This document shows positions 1 through 8,689 of a DNA stretch of 64,000 bases, in pieces. Source of the stretch: an uncultured Bacteroidota bacterium (GTDB lineage: Bacteria; Bacteroidota; Bacteroidia; Flavobacteriales; Flavobacteriaceae). Under the pieces are notes generated by a model. It was not told the DNA's origin and made no database searches. It saw nothing but the letters and a program-made list of their open reading frames with translations. The position numbers and the translations under genes were made by a program. The stretch is from positions 1 to 64,000 of the forward strand of contig CACGZJ010000005.1 in NCBI GenBank assembly GCA_902577515.1, written 5' to 3'. Each line of letters starts with the position of its first letter. The stretch's first letter is position 1.

Positions 1-52
1 TCTTTATTCCAAAGTCAATTCCAAGATATTTACTTAGTTGTTTATTTAACAA
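1..52 (-). CDS. Partial 5' end of a minus-strand gene, possibly Holliday junction resolvase RuvX/YqgF
   Basis: Reading leftwards from a TTG at 52 there is an open frame of 17 codons to the window edge, translating as MLNKQLSKYLGIDFGIK. The core YLGIDFGIK resembles the N-terminal GIDYG-K strand of RuvX/YqgF, an RNase H-fold nuclease, but this is too short to be sure. Other RNase H-fold or actin-fold proteins begin similarly. It would be divergent from tsaC across an 80-base gap holding a 14-bp inverted repeat. The frame and start are seen; the family is a guess. Confidence 0.3.
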   Translation of the reverse strand, partial: MLNKQLSKYLGIDFGIK

Positions 53-106
53 GATTCTAACTTTTTGATTTTTCTAATTAAGTGTCTTTAGAATTAAATT
101 ATATAC

Positions 107-120
107 TTTTACGTGTAAAA
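107..120. promoter_or_regulatory. 14-bp inverted repeat TTTTACGTGTAAAA in a divergent promoter region
   Basis: TTTTAC-GT-GTAAAA is a near-perfect dyad (6-bp arms, 2-bp centre) lying 10 bases upstream of the tsaC TTG start and about 55 bases upstream of the putative divergent gene. The position suits an operator for a dimeric regulator, but AT-rich dyads arise by chance and no regulator is identified. Confidence 0.3.
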
Positions 121-130
121 TTATCAAAAA

Positions 131-685
131 TTGAATAATGATATTATAAATGCAGTAGATGTATTGAAATCTGGTGGAATTATTTTATATCCAACTGATA
201 CAATATGGGGTATTGGATGTGATGCGTATTGCGATATTGCAGTAAAGAAAGTATATGAAATAAAAAAAAGAGATCACTCTAAACCATTAATATGTATCGC
301 TTCTAGCTTTGAAATGGTGGGTGAATATGTAGAAATCTCTAATCTAAAAAAATTGAAATCAATATCTGAAAAATCTCCTACCACTTTTATTTTTAATGAT
401 CCAGTTAAAATCTCAAAGTATGTATCAGCTAATAATTATTCAGTAGGTTTTAGAGTTCCGAATGATAATTTTTGCTTAGAGCTTATAAATAAATTCGGCA
501 GGCCAATAGTCTCTACATCTGCCAATATATCAGGAGTTGATATTCCTTTAGAATTTAATTTTATAAGTTCAGAAATAAAGAGTAAGGTAGACTACATAGT
601 TAAATATGGGCAGAATAAAAAATCATATTCAGCTTCATCAATATTAAAGATTGATAAAAAAGGCTTAATAACTAAATTAAGATGA
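131..685 (+). CDS. tsaC: L-threonylcarbamoyladenylate synthase (TsaC/Sua5/YrdC family)
   Basis: Makes threonylcarbamoyl-AMP from threonine, bicarbonate and ATP, the first step of the universal t6A37 modification of ANN-decoding tRNAs; cytoplasmic. The 184 residues form a single YrdC domain without the C-terminal Sua5 domain. Near the N-terminus ILYPTDTIWGIG is the classic substrate-binding signature, KKRDHSKPL supplies the K-R-x-x-x-K-P-L motif, and STSANISG lies near residue 130. The start is TTG at 131, because an in-frame stop sits at 116-118 and no in-frame ATG precedes the YrdC core. It is the first gene of a run in which every junction overlaps; its TGA overlaps the ATG of cca by four bases. 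Confidence 0.93.
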   Translation: MNNDIINAVDVLKSGGIILYPTDTIWGIGCDAYCDIAVKKVYEIKKRDHSKPLICIASSFEMVGEYVEISNLKKLKSISEKSPTTFIFNDPVKISKYVSANNYSVGFRVPNDNFCLELINKFGRPIVSTSANISGVDIPLEFNFISSEIKSKVDYIVKYGQNKKSYSASSILKIDKKGLITKLR

Positions 686-2121
686 GAGTTAATAAAGAAA
701 TTATTCAAAAAAACTTGAAAGATGATATTTTTATAAAAATATCAGAGGCATCTGATGATTTAGGAGTTGAATCATTTGTTGTAGGTGGCTATGTTAGGGA
801 TATATGCCTTAAAAGACCTGTTAAAAAAGATATTGATATTATGTGTATTGGCTCAGGTATAGAGTTAGCTCAAAACTTTTATAAGAGAATTAAGCCAAAT
901 ATAACACCTGCCAAAATTAATATCTTTAAAAGGTTTGGTACTGCAATGATAAAGTTTAATAATTACAATATTGAGTTTGTTGGCGGAAGGAAAGAATCAT
1001 ATTCACATGATAGTAGGAAACCAAGTATTGAAGAAGGAACATTTTTGGATGATATGCTTAGAAGAGACTTTACAATCAATACACTTGCGATAAGATTAAA
1101 TAAAAAATATTTTGGTGAATTAATAGATACTTTTGGAGGTATTGATGATATAGAAAAAGGTATTATTAAGACCCCCACAGATCCTAATAAGACTTTTTCG
1201 GATGATCCACTTAGAATGTTAAGAGCAATTAGATTCTCATGTGAATTAAATTTTGATATTAATACGGAGACTCAAAATTCAATCAAAAAAAATTCAAATA
1301 GATTAGAAATTTTGTCTTCCGAAAGGATATCAGATGAGATTAATAAAATTTTAATGTCTGAGACGCCATCAAATGGATTCAAAAATCTTGAGAAATTGAA
1401 TCTTCTCAATCATATTTTACCTGAGCTTATAGATCTTAAAGGAGTTGAAGAGGTTGAAGGACAAACTCATAAAGACAACTTTTATCATACATTAGAAGTC
1501 GTTGATAATATATCAAGAAATACTGAAAATGTATGGCTCAGATGGGCAGCACTTTTACATGATATTGGTAAGGCTACTACAAAAAAATTTAATAAAAAAA
1601 TTGGATGGACATTTCATGGTCATGAATTTATTGGTTCCAAAATGGTCAAGAAAATATTTACACGACTAAGTCTACCATTAAATGAGAAATTAAAATATGT
1701 TCAAAAAATAGTTATGATGAGCTCTAGACCAATCATTATATCTGAAGATATTGTAACAGATTCTGCTGTAAGAAGGCTTATATATGATGCTGGCAATGAA
1801 ATTGATGATTTACTGACTCTTTGTGAAGCTGATATAACAACTAAGAATATGAAGAAATCATTAATCTATCAGAATAATTTTAAAATAGTTCGTCAGAAAA
1901 TTAAAGATGTTGAAGAGAGAGATAGTATCAGAAATTTCCAGCCGCCTATTTCAGGTGAGATAATTATGGCTTATTTTAATATTAAACCTTGCAAAGAGAT
2001 TGGCTTAATTAAAGAAAAAATTAAAAATGCCATTCTAGATGGAGAAATTAGAAATGATTATAAAGAAGCTCACGATCTTATGGTGAAAACAGGTAAATCT
2101 TTAGGCTTGAAGGATGAATAA
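682..2121 (+). CDS. cca: CCA tRNA nucleotidyltransferase with HD domain
   Basis: Adds or repairs the 3'-CCA end of tRNAs. The N-terminal nucleotidyltransferase domain shows GGYVRD (about residues 35-40) and the metal-binding DIDI aspartates about 15 residues later. The flexible loop GTAMIKF and the RRDFTIN and DPLRMLRAIRF motifs of class II CCA/poly(A) polymerases follow. A C-terminal HD phosphohydrolase domain is marked by LLHDIGKA near residue 293. At 479 residues it is normal for the Bacteroidota form. ATG at 682 overlaps the tsaC stop by 4 bases, and its own end overlaps ctaA by 8 bases, so the three are very probably co-transcribed. tsaC and cca both act in tRNA maturation. A poly(A) polymerase (pcnB) is the alternative, but the context favours cca. 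Confidence 0.92.
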   Translation: MRVNKEIIQKNLKDDIFIKISEASDDLGVESFVVGGYVRDICLKRPVKKDIDIMCIGSGIELAQNFYKRIKPNITPAKINIFKRFGTAMIKFNNYNIEFVGGRKESYSHDSRKPSIEEGTFLDDMLRRDFTINTLAIRLNKKYFGELIDTFGGIDDIEKGIIKTPTDPNKTFSDDPLRMLRAIRFSCELNFDINTETQNSIKKNSNRLEILSSERISDEINKILMSETPSNGFKNLEKLNLLNHILPELIDLKGVEEVEGQTHKDNFYHTLEVVDNISRNTENVWLRWAALLHDIGKATTKKFNKKIGWTFHGHEFIGSKMVKKIFTRLSLPLNEKLKYVQKIVMMSSRPIIISEDIVTDSAVRRLIYDAGNEIDDLLTLCEADITTKNMKKSLIYQNNFKIVRQKIKDVEERDSIRNFQPPISGEIIMAYFNIKPCKEIGLIKEKIKNAILDGEIRNDYKEAHDLMVKTGKSLGLKDE

Positions 2122-3142
2122 AATATATAATCTAGCACTAGCCTCGATATTAATTGTTTATTTAGTTATTCTAGCTGGCGCAATTGTAAGAATGACTGGA
2201 AGTGGGATGGGATGTCCTGATTGGCCAAAATGCTTTGGATATTTAATACCACCAACAGAAAGATCTCAATTAGACTGGAAACCTAACTCTGATTTTAAAA
2301 AAAATCAAATAATTATTATTGAAGATGAATTATTTTTTGCAGTAGATGATTTTAGGTCAGCTGATATTCTAAAAATTGATAATTGGGAAAAATATACTAA
2401 ACATGATTATGCTAAATTTAACGTTTATCACACATGGATTGAATACATAAATAGACTTATTGGTGCAATTGCTGGAGTTTCAGTCTTAATTTTATTTATA
2501 AGCTCATTAAAATATATTAATAAGAGATTCTTAATCACATTTCTTGCATTTTTATCTCTTGTTGCTATTTTATTTCAAGCATGGCTTGGTAAAATAGTTG
2601 TAGATAGCAACCTGTCTGCTAATACAATTTCAATTCATATGATTATGGCTATAATACTTTTATTTATTTTATTTTCAATTCTATCAATTGTTAGTAATAA
2701 ATCAACACTTATAGATTTACCAAGAAGTATATCTGTTTTAATTATTGTATCAATAATCATTTTGTTAGGACAAGTTATAATTGGAACTGAAGTAAGAAAG
2801 TTTGTTGATATTAAGATGGAACTTTATAACTACTCTCAAAAGGAAAAATGGTTTGAAGAAATTCCTAGTATTTTTTATACACATAGAAGCTTTTCATGGA
2901 TTATAATTATCTTAAATTCTTACATTTTTTATTTATTAAATAAAATTAGATTGAAGTCAATAATTATATACTCTGTGAATGCATTAATTTTTATTCAAAT
3001 TATTTCTGGTATTGTGATGTTTTATTTCAATTTCCCATTTAGCACTCAACCTATCCACCTATTATTGTCTACTATAATAGTTGGTTTACAATTTTATTTT
3101 TTAATGTTATATAATTATAGATCTAATGAGGTTAAAATTTAG
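2114..3142 (+). CDS. ctaA: Heme A synthase (CtaA/COX15)
   Basis: Oxidises the C8 methyl of heme O to a formyl group, giving heme A for aa3-type cytochrome oxidase. It is an integral membrane protein of 342 residues with about eight hydrophobic segments. The first helix ends in AGAIVRMTGSGMGCPDWPKC, the family signature with its Cys pair (C34, C40). The heme-ligand histidines sit in HTWIEYINRL (H106), SIHMI, YTHRSFSW and PIHLLL. An approximately 65-residue hydrophilic loop follows helix 1, as in Bacteroidota versions. It implies aerobic respiration with a heme A oxidase. It overlaps cca by 8 bases and the next gene by 17. Confidence 0.93.
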   Translation: MNKIYNLALASILIVYLVILAGAIVRMTGSGMGCPDWPKCFGYLIPPTERSQLDWKPNSDFKKNQIIIIEDELFFAVDDFRSADILKIDNWEKYTKHDYAKFNVYHTWIEYINRLIGAIAGVSVLILFISSLKYINKRFLITFLAFLSLVAILFQAWLGKIVVDSNLSANTISIHMIMAIILLFILFSILSIVSNKSTLIDLPRSISVLIIVSIIILLGQVIIGTEVRKFVDIKMELYNYSQKEKWFEEIPSIFYTHRSFSWIIIILNSYIFYLLNKIRLKSIIIYSVNALIFIQIISGIVMFYFNFPFSTQPIHLLLSTIIVGLQFYFLMLYNYRSNEVKI

Positions 3143-3587
3143 AATAATTTTAAATGTAAAAGATGATGTTCTTCGAGATATAATAGTTGATTCCTCAACT
3201 AGTTTACTTGAATTTAGTAAAATAATTTCTGATCAATTTGGATTTGACTCTACAGAAATTTCTACATTCCATATTAGTAATGAAAATTGGGAACAACTAG
3301 AAGAAATTAAAATTTTTAAAATCGATGATAATGATGAAATAATGGATAAAGCCCCTATTTCCAACTATTTTGTTTTAAATGGAGATAAAATGATCTTTGT
3401 TTATGATTTTTTAAATTATTGGACATTTTTTGTTGAATTATATGAAATAGACCAATTAAGTAATTCAGACTCAAAGTTTGAATGCATAAATTCTGTTGGA
3501 GATGTTCCTAAAGAGGCACCATCAGATATATACAACAATACCGACAAAGCTGATAATTTTGATCAAGATGAAAGTTTAGATTTATGA
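3126..3587 (+). CDS. Plasmid pRiA4b ORF-3-like family protein, unknown function
   Basis: 153 residues. The N-terminal ~110 residues (LKFRIILNVKDDVLRDI, FGFDSTEISTFHIS, MIFVYDFLNYWTFFVEL) match the pattern of the pRiA4b ORF-3-like domain common in Bacteroidota. The C-terminal ~40 residues are acidic and of low complexity. The family name comes from an Agrobacterium plasmid ORF; here it is chromosomal and embedded in a housekeeping operon, overlapping ctaA by 17 bases and uvrB by 4. The function is not known. No catalytic motif is visible. Confidence 0.8.
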   Translation: MRLKFRIILNVKDDVLRDIIVDSSTSLLEFSKIISDQFGFDSTEISTFHISNENWEQLEEIKIFKIDDNDEIMDKAPISNYFVLNGDKMIFVYDFLNYWTFFVELYEIDQLSNSDSKFECINSVGDVPKEAPSDIYNNTDKADNFDQDESLDL

Positions 3588-5566
3588 GTTTTCAACTTAC
3601 ATCTGAGTTCAAGCCAACTGGTGATCAACCAGAGGCAATTAAAAGTATTGTTAATTCATTTAATAATAGTCATAATCATGTTACACTTCAGGGTGTGACT
3701 GGATCTGGTAAAACATTCACTGTAGCTAATGTAATTCAGGAGATAAAAAGACCAACATTAGTTTTAGCACATAATAAAACTTTAGCTGCTCAATTATATT
3801 CAGAGTTTCAAAATTTTTTTCCGAATAACGCTGTAGAATATTTTGTTTCATATTATGATTACTATCAACCTGAAGCTTATATTCCATCATCTGGGTTATA
3901 TATTGAAAAAGATTTATCAATAAATGAACAAATAGAGAAATATAGACTTAGTGCAACCTCATCATTATTATCTGGAAGAAATGATATTATAGTTGTTGCA
4001 TCAGTTTCTTGTATTTATGGAATTGGTAACCCAAATGAGTTTAAAAAACACGTAATTCAAATTTCTATTGATGATGAAATTCAAATCTCAAAACTTCTAT
4101 CTCAATTTGTAAAGAGTCAATATTCAAGGTCTATTGATGAACTTAATAGAGGGAGTTTTTCTGTCAAGGGAGATGTAATTGATATCTTTCCTAGTTATTC
4201 TGATTTATTCTACAGAATAAACTTTTTTGGAGATGTGATCGAAAGTATTGAGTCTTTTGATCCTATCTCAGGTAATAAAATTGAAAATTTTGAATCCCTA
4301 AGGATCTTTCCTGCTATGATATTTGTTACTTCAGAGTCAAGTATTAAGTCTGCAATAAATAATATTGAATTTGATTTAGAAGAACAAATCAAATATTTTG
4401 ATGAGATAGAAAAATCGATAGAATCAAAACGAATTAGAGAGAGAACAGAGTTTGACCTAGAGATGATTAAAGAACTTGGATATTGTTCTGGTATAGAAAA
4501 CTATTCAAGATATTTAGACGGAAGAGATCCTGGAACAAGGCCATTCTGTCTTCTTGATTATTTCCCAGAAGATTATTTAATGGTTATTGATGAGAGTCAT
4601 GTTACAATTCCACAAGTACATGCTATGTATGGTGGTGATAGAAGTAGAAAAGAGAATTTAGTTGAATATGGGTTTAGATTACCTGCAGCATTAGACAATA
4701 GACCCTTAAAATTTGAGGAGTTTGAACATTTACAAAATAATGTTCTATATGTTAGTGCTACACCGGCAGAATACGAGCTAAAAATGTCTGAAGGTCTATT
4801 TGTTGAACAGATAATTAGGCCAACTGGTGTTTTAGATCCTATTATTGAGATTAGAAAATCTGAAAATCAAATAGATGATTTAATAGAAGAGATATTACTA
4901 AGAGTTGAGAGTGATGAGAGAGTTCTAGTTACAACCCTAACTAAAAGAATGGCTGAAGAGCTTACAAAATTTCTTCATAAAGCAAAGATTAGAGCAAACT
5001 ACATTCATAGTGATATAGACACATTAGAAAGAGTTGAAATAATGCAAAATCTTAGAAAAGGGTATTTTGATGTTTTAGTTGGAGTAAATCTTTTAAGAGA
5101 AGGTCTTGATTTACCCGAGGTATCTTTAGTAGCTATTCTAGATGCAGATAAAGAAGGTTTTCTTCGAAGTCATAGATCATTAATTCAAACTGTAGGTAGA
5201 GCTGCAAGAAATATTAATGGAAAAGCGATTATGTATGCTGATTCTGTAACAGATAGCATGGACAAGACAATAACTGAGACATCATATAGAAGAAGAAAAC
5301 AAGAAAAATTTAATATTGAAAATGATATTATTCCAAAACAAATGGATAAATCATTTACAAACACATTTGAAAAAGATATTCAAATTGTAAATAGTTCTTA
5401 TGAAGATTTTGAAGAAGAACTTAAGGCATATCAAACAAGAAACGAAATAGAGAAAAGAATTAAGGAATTAAGAAAACAAATGGAAGACGTAGCAAAAAAA
5501 CTTGACTTTTTATCTGCTGCAGATCTTAGAGATAAAATTGAGCTTCTCAAAAAGAAATTAAAATAA
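3584..5566 (+). CDS. uvrB: Excinuclease ABC subunit B
   Basis: Damage-verification helicase of nucleotide excision repair. It receives DNA from UvrA2 and recruits UvrC. In its 660 residues the following are visible: Walker A GVTGSGKT (37-44); the beta-hairpin YYDYYQPEAYIP that inserts between strands; DESHV as the DEAD-type Walker B; the helicase VI region LIQTVGRAARN; and a C-terminal UVR motif (AKKLDFLSAADLRDKIELL) that contacts UvrC. The length is standard. ATG at 3584 overlaps the preceding stop by 4 bases. It is the last gene of the operon starting at tsaC; a hairpin terminator follows at 5571. Confidence 0.97.
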   Translation: MSFQLTSEFKPTGDQPEAIKSIVNSFNNSHNHVTLQGVTGSGKTFTVANVIQEIKRPTLVLAHNKTLAAQLYSEFQNFFPNNAVEYFVSYYDYYQPEAYIPSSGLYIEKDLSINEQIEKYRLSATSSLLSGRNDIIVVASVSCIYGIGNPNEFKKHVIQISIDDEIQISKLLSQFVKSQYSRSIDELNRGSFSVKGDVIDIFPSYSDLFYRINFFGDVIESIESFDPISGNKIENFESLRIFPAMIFVTSESSIKSAINNIEFDLEEQIKYFDEIEKSIESKRIRERTEFDLEMIKELGYCSGIENYSRYLDGRDPGTRPFCLLDYFPEDYLMVIDESHVTIPQVHAMYGGDRSRKENLVEYGFRLPAALDNRPLKFEEFEHLQNNVLYVSATPAEYELKMSEGLFVEQIIRPTGVLDPIIEIRKSENQIDDLIEEILLRVESDERVLVTTLTKRMAEELTKFLHKAKIRANYIHSDIDTLERVEIMQNLRKGYFDVLVGVNLLREGLDLPEVSLVAILDADKEGFLRSHRSLIQTVGRAARNINGKAIMYADSVTDSMDKTITETSYRRRKQEKFNIENDIIPKQMDKSFTNTFEKDIQIVNSSYEDFEEELKAYQTRNEIEKRIKELRKQMEDVAKKLDFLSAADLRDKIELLKKKLK

Positions 5567-5570
5567 AAAA

Positions 5571-5588
5571 GGTGCACATAAGTGCACC
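5571..5588. terminator. Bidirectional hairpin terminator between uvrB and hsp20
   Basis: GGTGCAC-ATAA-GTGCACC is a perfect 7-bp stem with a 4-base loop between two convergent genes. On the minus strand it is followed by a T-rich run (TTTTTTATTTTAA), ideal for ending hsp20 transcripts. On the plus strand the tail TAATTTAT is weaker, so termination of uvrB is probably less efficient. Confidence 0.8.
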
Positions 5589-5613
5589 TAATTTATAGGA
5601 TTATTAAAAATAT

Positions 5614-6036
5614 TTAGCCAATATTAATTACCCTGTTTGGCTTCGATATACTTTCTTTCCTTTTTGGTAATTTAATTTTTAGAATACCATTTTTATAATT
5701 AGCCTTGATCTTATCCTGATCTACTGAATCTGGAACTCTAAATGATCTTTGAAAAGATGAAAAATTAAATTCATTTAATCTCATTTTATCATTTTCAATA
5801 GTATTTGAATTTTCAGATGAAATAACTAATACCTTATCATTTAATTCAATCGTGAAATCTTCTTTTTTCATTCCTGGTACTGCAAGGTCAATCTCAAAAG
5901 AATCATTATTTTCTAGAGAGTTTACTGATGGTACAGAATGACTTCTATTTAAAAAATTCATACCAAAGTCATCATTAAAGAATTCATTAATTAATGATGG
6001 AAAAACATTGTTATTGTTATATTTTACTATTCTCAT
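5614..6036 (-). CDS. Small heat-shock protein, Hsp20/alpha-crystallin family
   Basis: ATP-independent holdase chaperone that binds unfolding proteins. 140 residues: a short N-terminal arm containing FPSLINEFFNDDFG, the alpha-crystallin domain from about residue 45 (FEIDLAVPGMKKEDFTIELND, then YKNGILKIKLPK) and a C-terminal VINI, the I-x-I anchor used in oligomer assembly. It is a monocistronic minus-strand gene, convergent with uvrB. Its upstream gap (6037-6155) contains inverted repeats of GTCAT/ATGAC that could be regulatory. No CIRCE element is present. Confidence 0.92.
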   Translation of the reverse strand: MRIVKYNNNNVFPSLINEFFNDDFGMNFLNRSHSVPSVNSLENNDSFEIDLAVPGMKKEDFTIELNDKVLVISSENSNTIENDKMRLNEFNFSSFQRSFRVPDSVDQDKIKANYKNGILKIKLPKRKESISKPNRVINIG

Positions 6037-6102
6037 AATTTTTTTTTTAGTTAAACAATTTGAATTATAAATTCATTATGTAATAGTCAAAAAGAATACC
6101 AA

Positions 6103-6158
6103 GTCATAATTAATGACAATTTGGCAATAAAATAGAAAAATTTAATGACTTTATGTCA
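6103..6158. promoter_or_regulatory. GTCAT/ATGAC inverted repeats between hsp20 and sucC
   Basis: The 119-base gap between the hsp20 start and the sucC stop holds GTCAT-AATTA-ATGAC (6103-6117) and, 28 bases on, TGAC-TTTAT-GTCA (6146-6158). Both are built from the same half-site with a 5-base spacer. The first lies about 70 bases upstream of hsp20, where an operator could act. The second touches the sucC stop codon and, read on the minus strand, is followed by TTAAATTTTT, so it could instead be a weak terminator for sucC. Function is inferred only. Confidence 0.35.
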
Positions 6159-7346
6159 GCTTAAAGCAGCTTGAACTTTATTTGCGGCTTCATCAAATGC
6201 AATTGCAGATAGAACATTTAAACCTGAACCATCAATTATTTCTTTTGCTTTATCAGAATTAGTTCCTTGAAGCCTAACGATAATAGGTATATCAATATTG
6301 CCAAGATTTTTATAAGCAGAAACTATACCCTCAGCTACACGGTCACATCTTACTATTCCACCAAATATATTAACCAGTATTGCTTTTACATTTGAGTCTT
6401 TTAGAATTAATCTAAATGCTTTTTCAACCCTGCTTGAATCAGCAGTTCCACCAACATCAAGAAAATTAGCAGGCTCACCTCCAGCAAGTTTAATCAAATC
6501 CATTGTTGCCATTGCTAAGCCAGCTCCATTTACCATACACCCAACATTTCCATCTAAGTCAACATAATTTAGCCCCGACTCTCTAGCCTCAACTTCAACA
6601 GGATTTTCTTCACTAAGGTCCCGCATTGATTCATATTCAGAGTGTCTAAAAAGAGCGTTTTCATCAATAGTTACTTTAGAATCTACAGCTATAATTTTAT
6701 CATCAGCTGCCTTAAGAACAGGATTAATTTCAAAAAGTGATGCATCTGACCCAGAGTATGCATTGTAGAGGTTGGTAACAAATTTTACCATGTTTCTAAA
6801 AGCATGGCCTTTTAAACCAAGATTAAATGCGATTTTTCTAGCTTGAAAGGGTAGAATTCCAGAACCAGGGTCAATTTCTTCGTTAAAAATAAGATTTGGA
6901 GTATTTTCAGCAACTGCCTCAATATCTACTCCACCCTCTGTTGAATATACTATCATATTTTTTGAGGATGATCTATTTAGTAACACTGAAATATAAAACT
7001 CTTTTCTATCGCTCTCACCATCATAATAAACATCTTCAGCAATTAAAACCTTATTTACTAGCTTACCTTCCTTAGGAGTTTGTGGAGTCACAAGATTCAT
7101 TCCAATTATTTCTGAAGATATAAATCTTACCTCCTCAATAGATTTAGCAATTTTCACTCCTCCACCCTTTCCTCTTCCACCTGCATGAATTTGAGCTTTA
7201 ACAACAAAAATTTCTGTTCCTGTTTCATTAGAAAGTTTTTTTGCGCACTCAACAGCCTCATCTGGATTATTTGCTACATAGCCTCTTTGAATTGGAACAT
7301 TAAATTTTTCTAATAATTGCTTTCCTTGGTATTCATGTAAATTCAT
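6156..7346 (-). CDS. sucC: Succinate-CoA ligase (ADP-forming) beta subunit
   Basis: Beta subunit of the TCA-cycle enzyme converting succinyl-CoA to succinate with substrate-level phosphorylation. About 396 residues from MNLHEYQGKQLLEKF. An N-terminal ATP-grasp domain carries AQIHAGGRGKGGG, and the C-terminal CoA-ligase domain has LVNIFGGIVRCD. The frame stays open 25 codons further upstream, but that extension is hydrophobic and unlike the family, so ATG at 7346 is chosen. A perfect TATATTTG -7 box ends only 5 bases before this ATG, implying a leaderless mRNA. sucD is not adjacent, so the alpha subunit is encoded elsewhere. It is divergent from lysA. Confidence 0.95.
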   Translation of the reverse strand: MNLHEYQGKQLLEKFNVPIQRGYVANNPDEAVECAKKLSNETGTEIFVVKAQIHAGGRGKGGGVKIAKSIEEVRFISSEIIGMNLVTPQTPKEGKLVNKVLIAEDVYYDGESDRKEFYISVLLNRSSSKNMIVYSTEGGVDIEAVAENTPNLIFNEEIDPGSGILPFQARKIAFNLGLKGHAFRNMVKFVTNLYNAYSGSDASLFEINPVLKAADDKIIAVDSKVTIDENALFRHSEYESMRDLSEENPVEVEARESGLNYVDLDGNVGCMVNGAGLAMATMDLIKLAGGEPANFLDVGGTADSSRVEKAFRLILKDSNVKAILVNIFGGIVRCDRVAEGIVSAYKNLGNIDIPIIVRLQGTNSDKAKEIIDGSGLNVLSAIAFDEAANKVQAALS

Positions 7347-7351
7347 GGCGA

Positions 7352-7359
7352 CAAATATA
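7352..7359 (-). promoter_or_regulatory. sucC promoter -7 box (TATATTTG), leaderless configuration
   Basis: On the minus strand TATATTTG, a perfect match to the Bacteroidota TAnnTTTG element, is followed by TCGCC and then the ATG. The transcription start expected a few bases after the box coincides with the start codon. No clear TTG -33 element is seen at the right distance. Confidence 0.65.
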
Positions 7360-7424
7360 ACCACAAAACTTAAGATATTTGAATTATTTAAAATCAGAAT
7401 TATATTTATCACATAAAACAAAAA

Positions 7425-8630
7425 ATGGATATTAAAATACTTAAAGAAGCTGCTTTAAAATTTGGAACTCCAATTTATTTATATGACCTAAAAATTATTG
7501 AAAATCAATTTGATAGATTAAATAAAGCGTTAAGTGTTTTGAAAAACTACAAAATTCATTTTGCGGCTAAGTCTCTCTCTAATATTTCAATTTTGAAGTT
7601 TATAAATAAACTGGGAGCAGGTCTTGATGCAGTTTCAATTGAGGAAGTTATGATTGGCTTGAAATGTGGTTTCAATAAAAATGATATTATATATACTCCT
7701 AATGGTGTAAGTTTTGAAGAAATAAAGAAAGTGTTCAAACTTGGAGTTAAAATTAATCTTGATAGCATAGAATCTATAAAAGATTTTGTAAATGAGTTTG
7801 GCAATCAATCAATAACTGTTAGGATAAACCCAGGGATTTATGCCGGGGGGAATAATAATGTCAGTGTAGGACATCTTGAGTCTAAGTTTGGAATTACTGA
7901 AGACAGAATGCATGAATTAAAAGATATGGAGGTAAAGGAGAAAATTAAAATTACAGGTCTTCATATTCACACTGGAAGTGATATTACTAATAATAATCAA
8001 TTTAAGGAAGGAATCAAAAAGATTTTCTCCATTGCTAGAGACTTCAAGAACATTGAAACTATTGATTTAGGGGGTGGAATAAAAATTCCATATTATGATA
8101 ATGATACTTCAACTAATCTTAATGATTATGTAGAAGAGGTATCAAAGGAACTGAACAAGTTTGAGACAAAATTTAATAAGAAATTAAAGCTAATATTTGA
8201 ACCAGGTAAGTTTTTAGTTAGTGATTCTGGGTTTCTTATAACCCAAGTAAATTATATTAAGTCTACAAGTACTAAAGAGTTTATTCAATTAAATTCTGGT
8301 TTTAATCATTTGCTAAGACCTAATTTATATGGCTCTCATCATGAAGTCATTAATCTTAATAACCCAGAAGGCAGAAAAAAAGAATACGATGTTGTAGGTT
8401 ATATCTGTGAGAAAGACACCTTTGCTGAAAAAAGAAAGATTCCAAATACTTCAAAAGGTGATTTAATTTGTTTCCGAAATGCAGGTGCATACTGTTTTAA
8501 TATGGCCAGTAACTACAATAGTAGACCAAGACCAGCTGAGATTTGTTTTTACAAGGAAAAATTTCATAAAATTCGTAAGGCAGAAGACTTAAATGATTTA
8601 TTAGAAAATCAAATAGATATTTTTAGTTAA
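7425..8630 (+). CDS. lysA: Diaminopimelate decarboxylase
   Basis: PLP enzyme of fold type III that decarboxylates meso-diaminopimelate to L-lysine. In its 401 residues, the PLP lysine lies in HFAAKSLSN (near residue 48), HIHTGSDI is the family HxGS motif, and DLGGGIKIPYY supplies the GGG phosphate-binding loop. The catalytic-site FRNAGAYCFNMASNYN (family CESGDxx/GAY region) lies near the end. It sits alone, divergent from sucC, with a 78-base gap between the two start codons. A near-consensus -7 box TATATTTA lies at 7401-7408. The other ACD/DAT-type PLP decarboxylases are less likely given the HTGS and GAYC motifs. Confidence 0.9.
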   Translation: MDIKILKEAALKFGTPIYLYDLKIIENQFDRLNKALSVLKNYKIHFAAKSLSNISILKFINKLGAGLDAVSIEEVMIGLKCGFNKNDIIYTPNGVSFEEIKKVFKLGVKINLDSIESIKDFVNEFGNQSITVRINPGIYAGGNNNVSVGHLESKFGITEDRMHELKDMEVKEKIKITGLHIHTGSDITNNNQFKEGIKKIFSIARDFKNIETIDLGGGIKIPYYDNDTSTNLNDYVEEVSKELNKFETKFNKKLKLIFEPGKFLVSDSGFLITQVNYIKSTSTKEFIQLNSGFNHLLRPNLYGSHHEVINLNNPEGRKKEYDVVGYICEKDTFAEKRKIPNTSKGDLICFRNAGAYCFNMASNYNSRPRPAEICFYKEKFHKIRKAEDLNDLLENQIDIFS

Positions 8631-8643
8631 ACTTTTTCTAATA

Positions 8644-8676
8644 TTGACTTTCCTAATTAATATTTATATACTTTTG
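8644..8676 (+). promoter_or_regulatory. Flavobacterial promoter for the secreted protein gene at 8690
   Basis: TTG at 8644-8646 (-33) is separated by 22 bases from TACTTTTG at 8669-8676 (-7, TAnnTTTG). The start codon is 13 bases downstream. Both elements and their spacing fit the promoter form described for Flavobacterium. Confidence 0.6.
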
Positions 8677-8689
8677 AAAAAAATTTAAA

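Noticed and set aside
3126..3587. pRiA4b ORF-3-like gene as a sign of a plasmid or transposon
   Set aside because: It overlaps housekeeping genes on both sides, has no inverted repeats or transposase nearby, and the family is common on Bacteroidota chromosomes.
7347..7421. N-terminal extension of sucC to 7421
   Set aside because: The extra 25 residues are hydrophobic, unlike the family, and contain the promoter.
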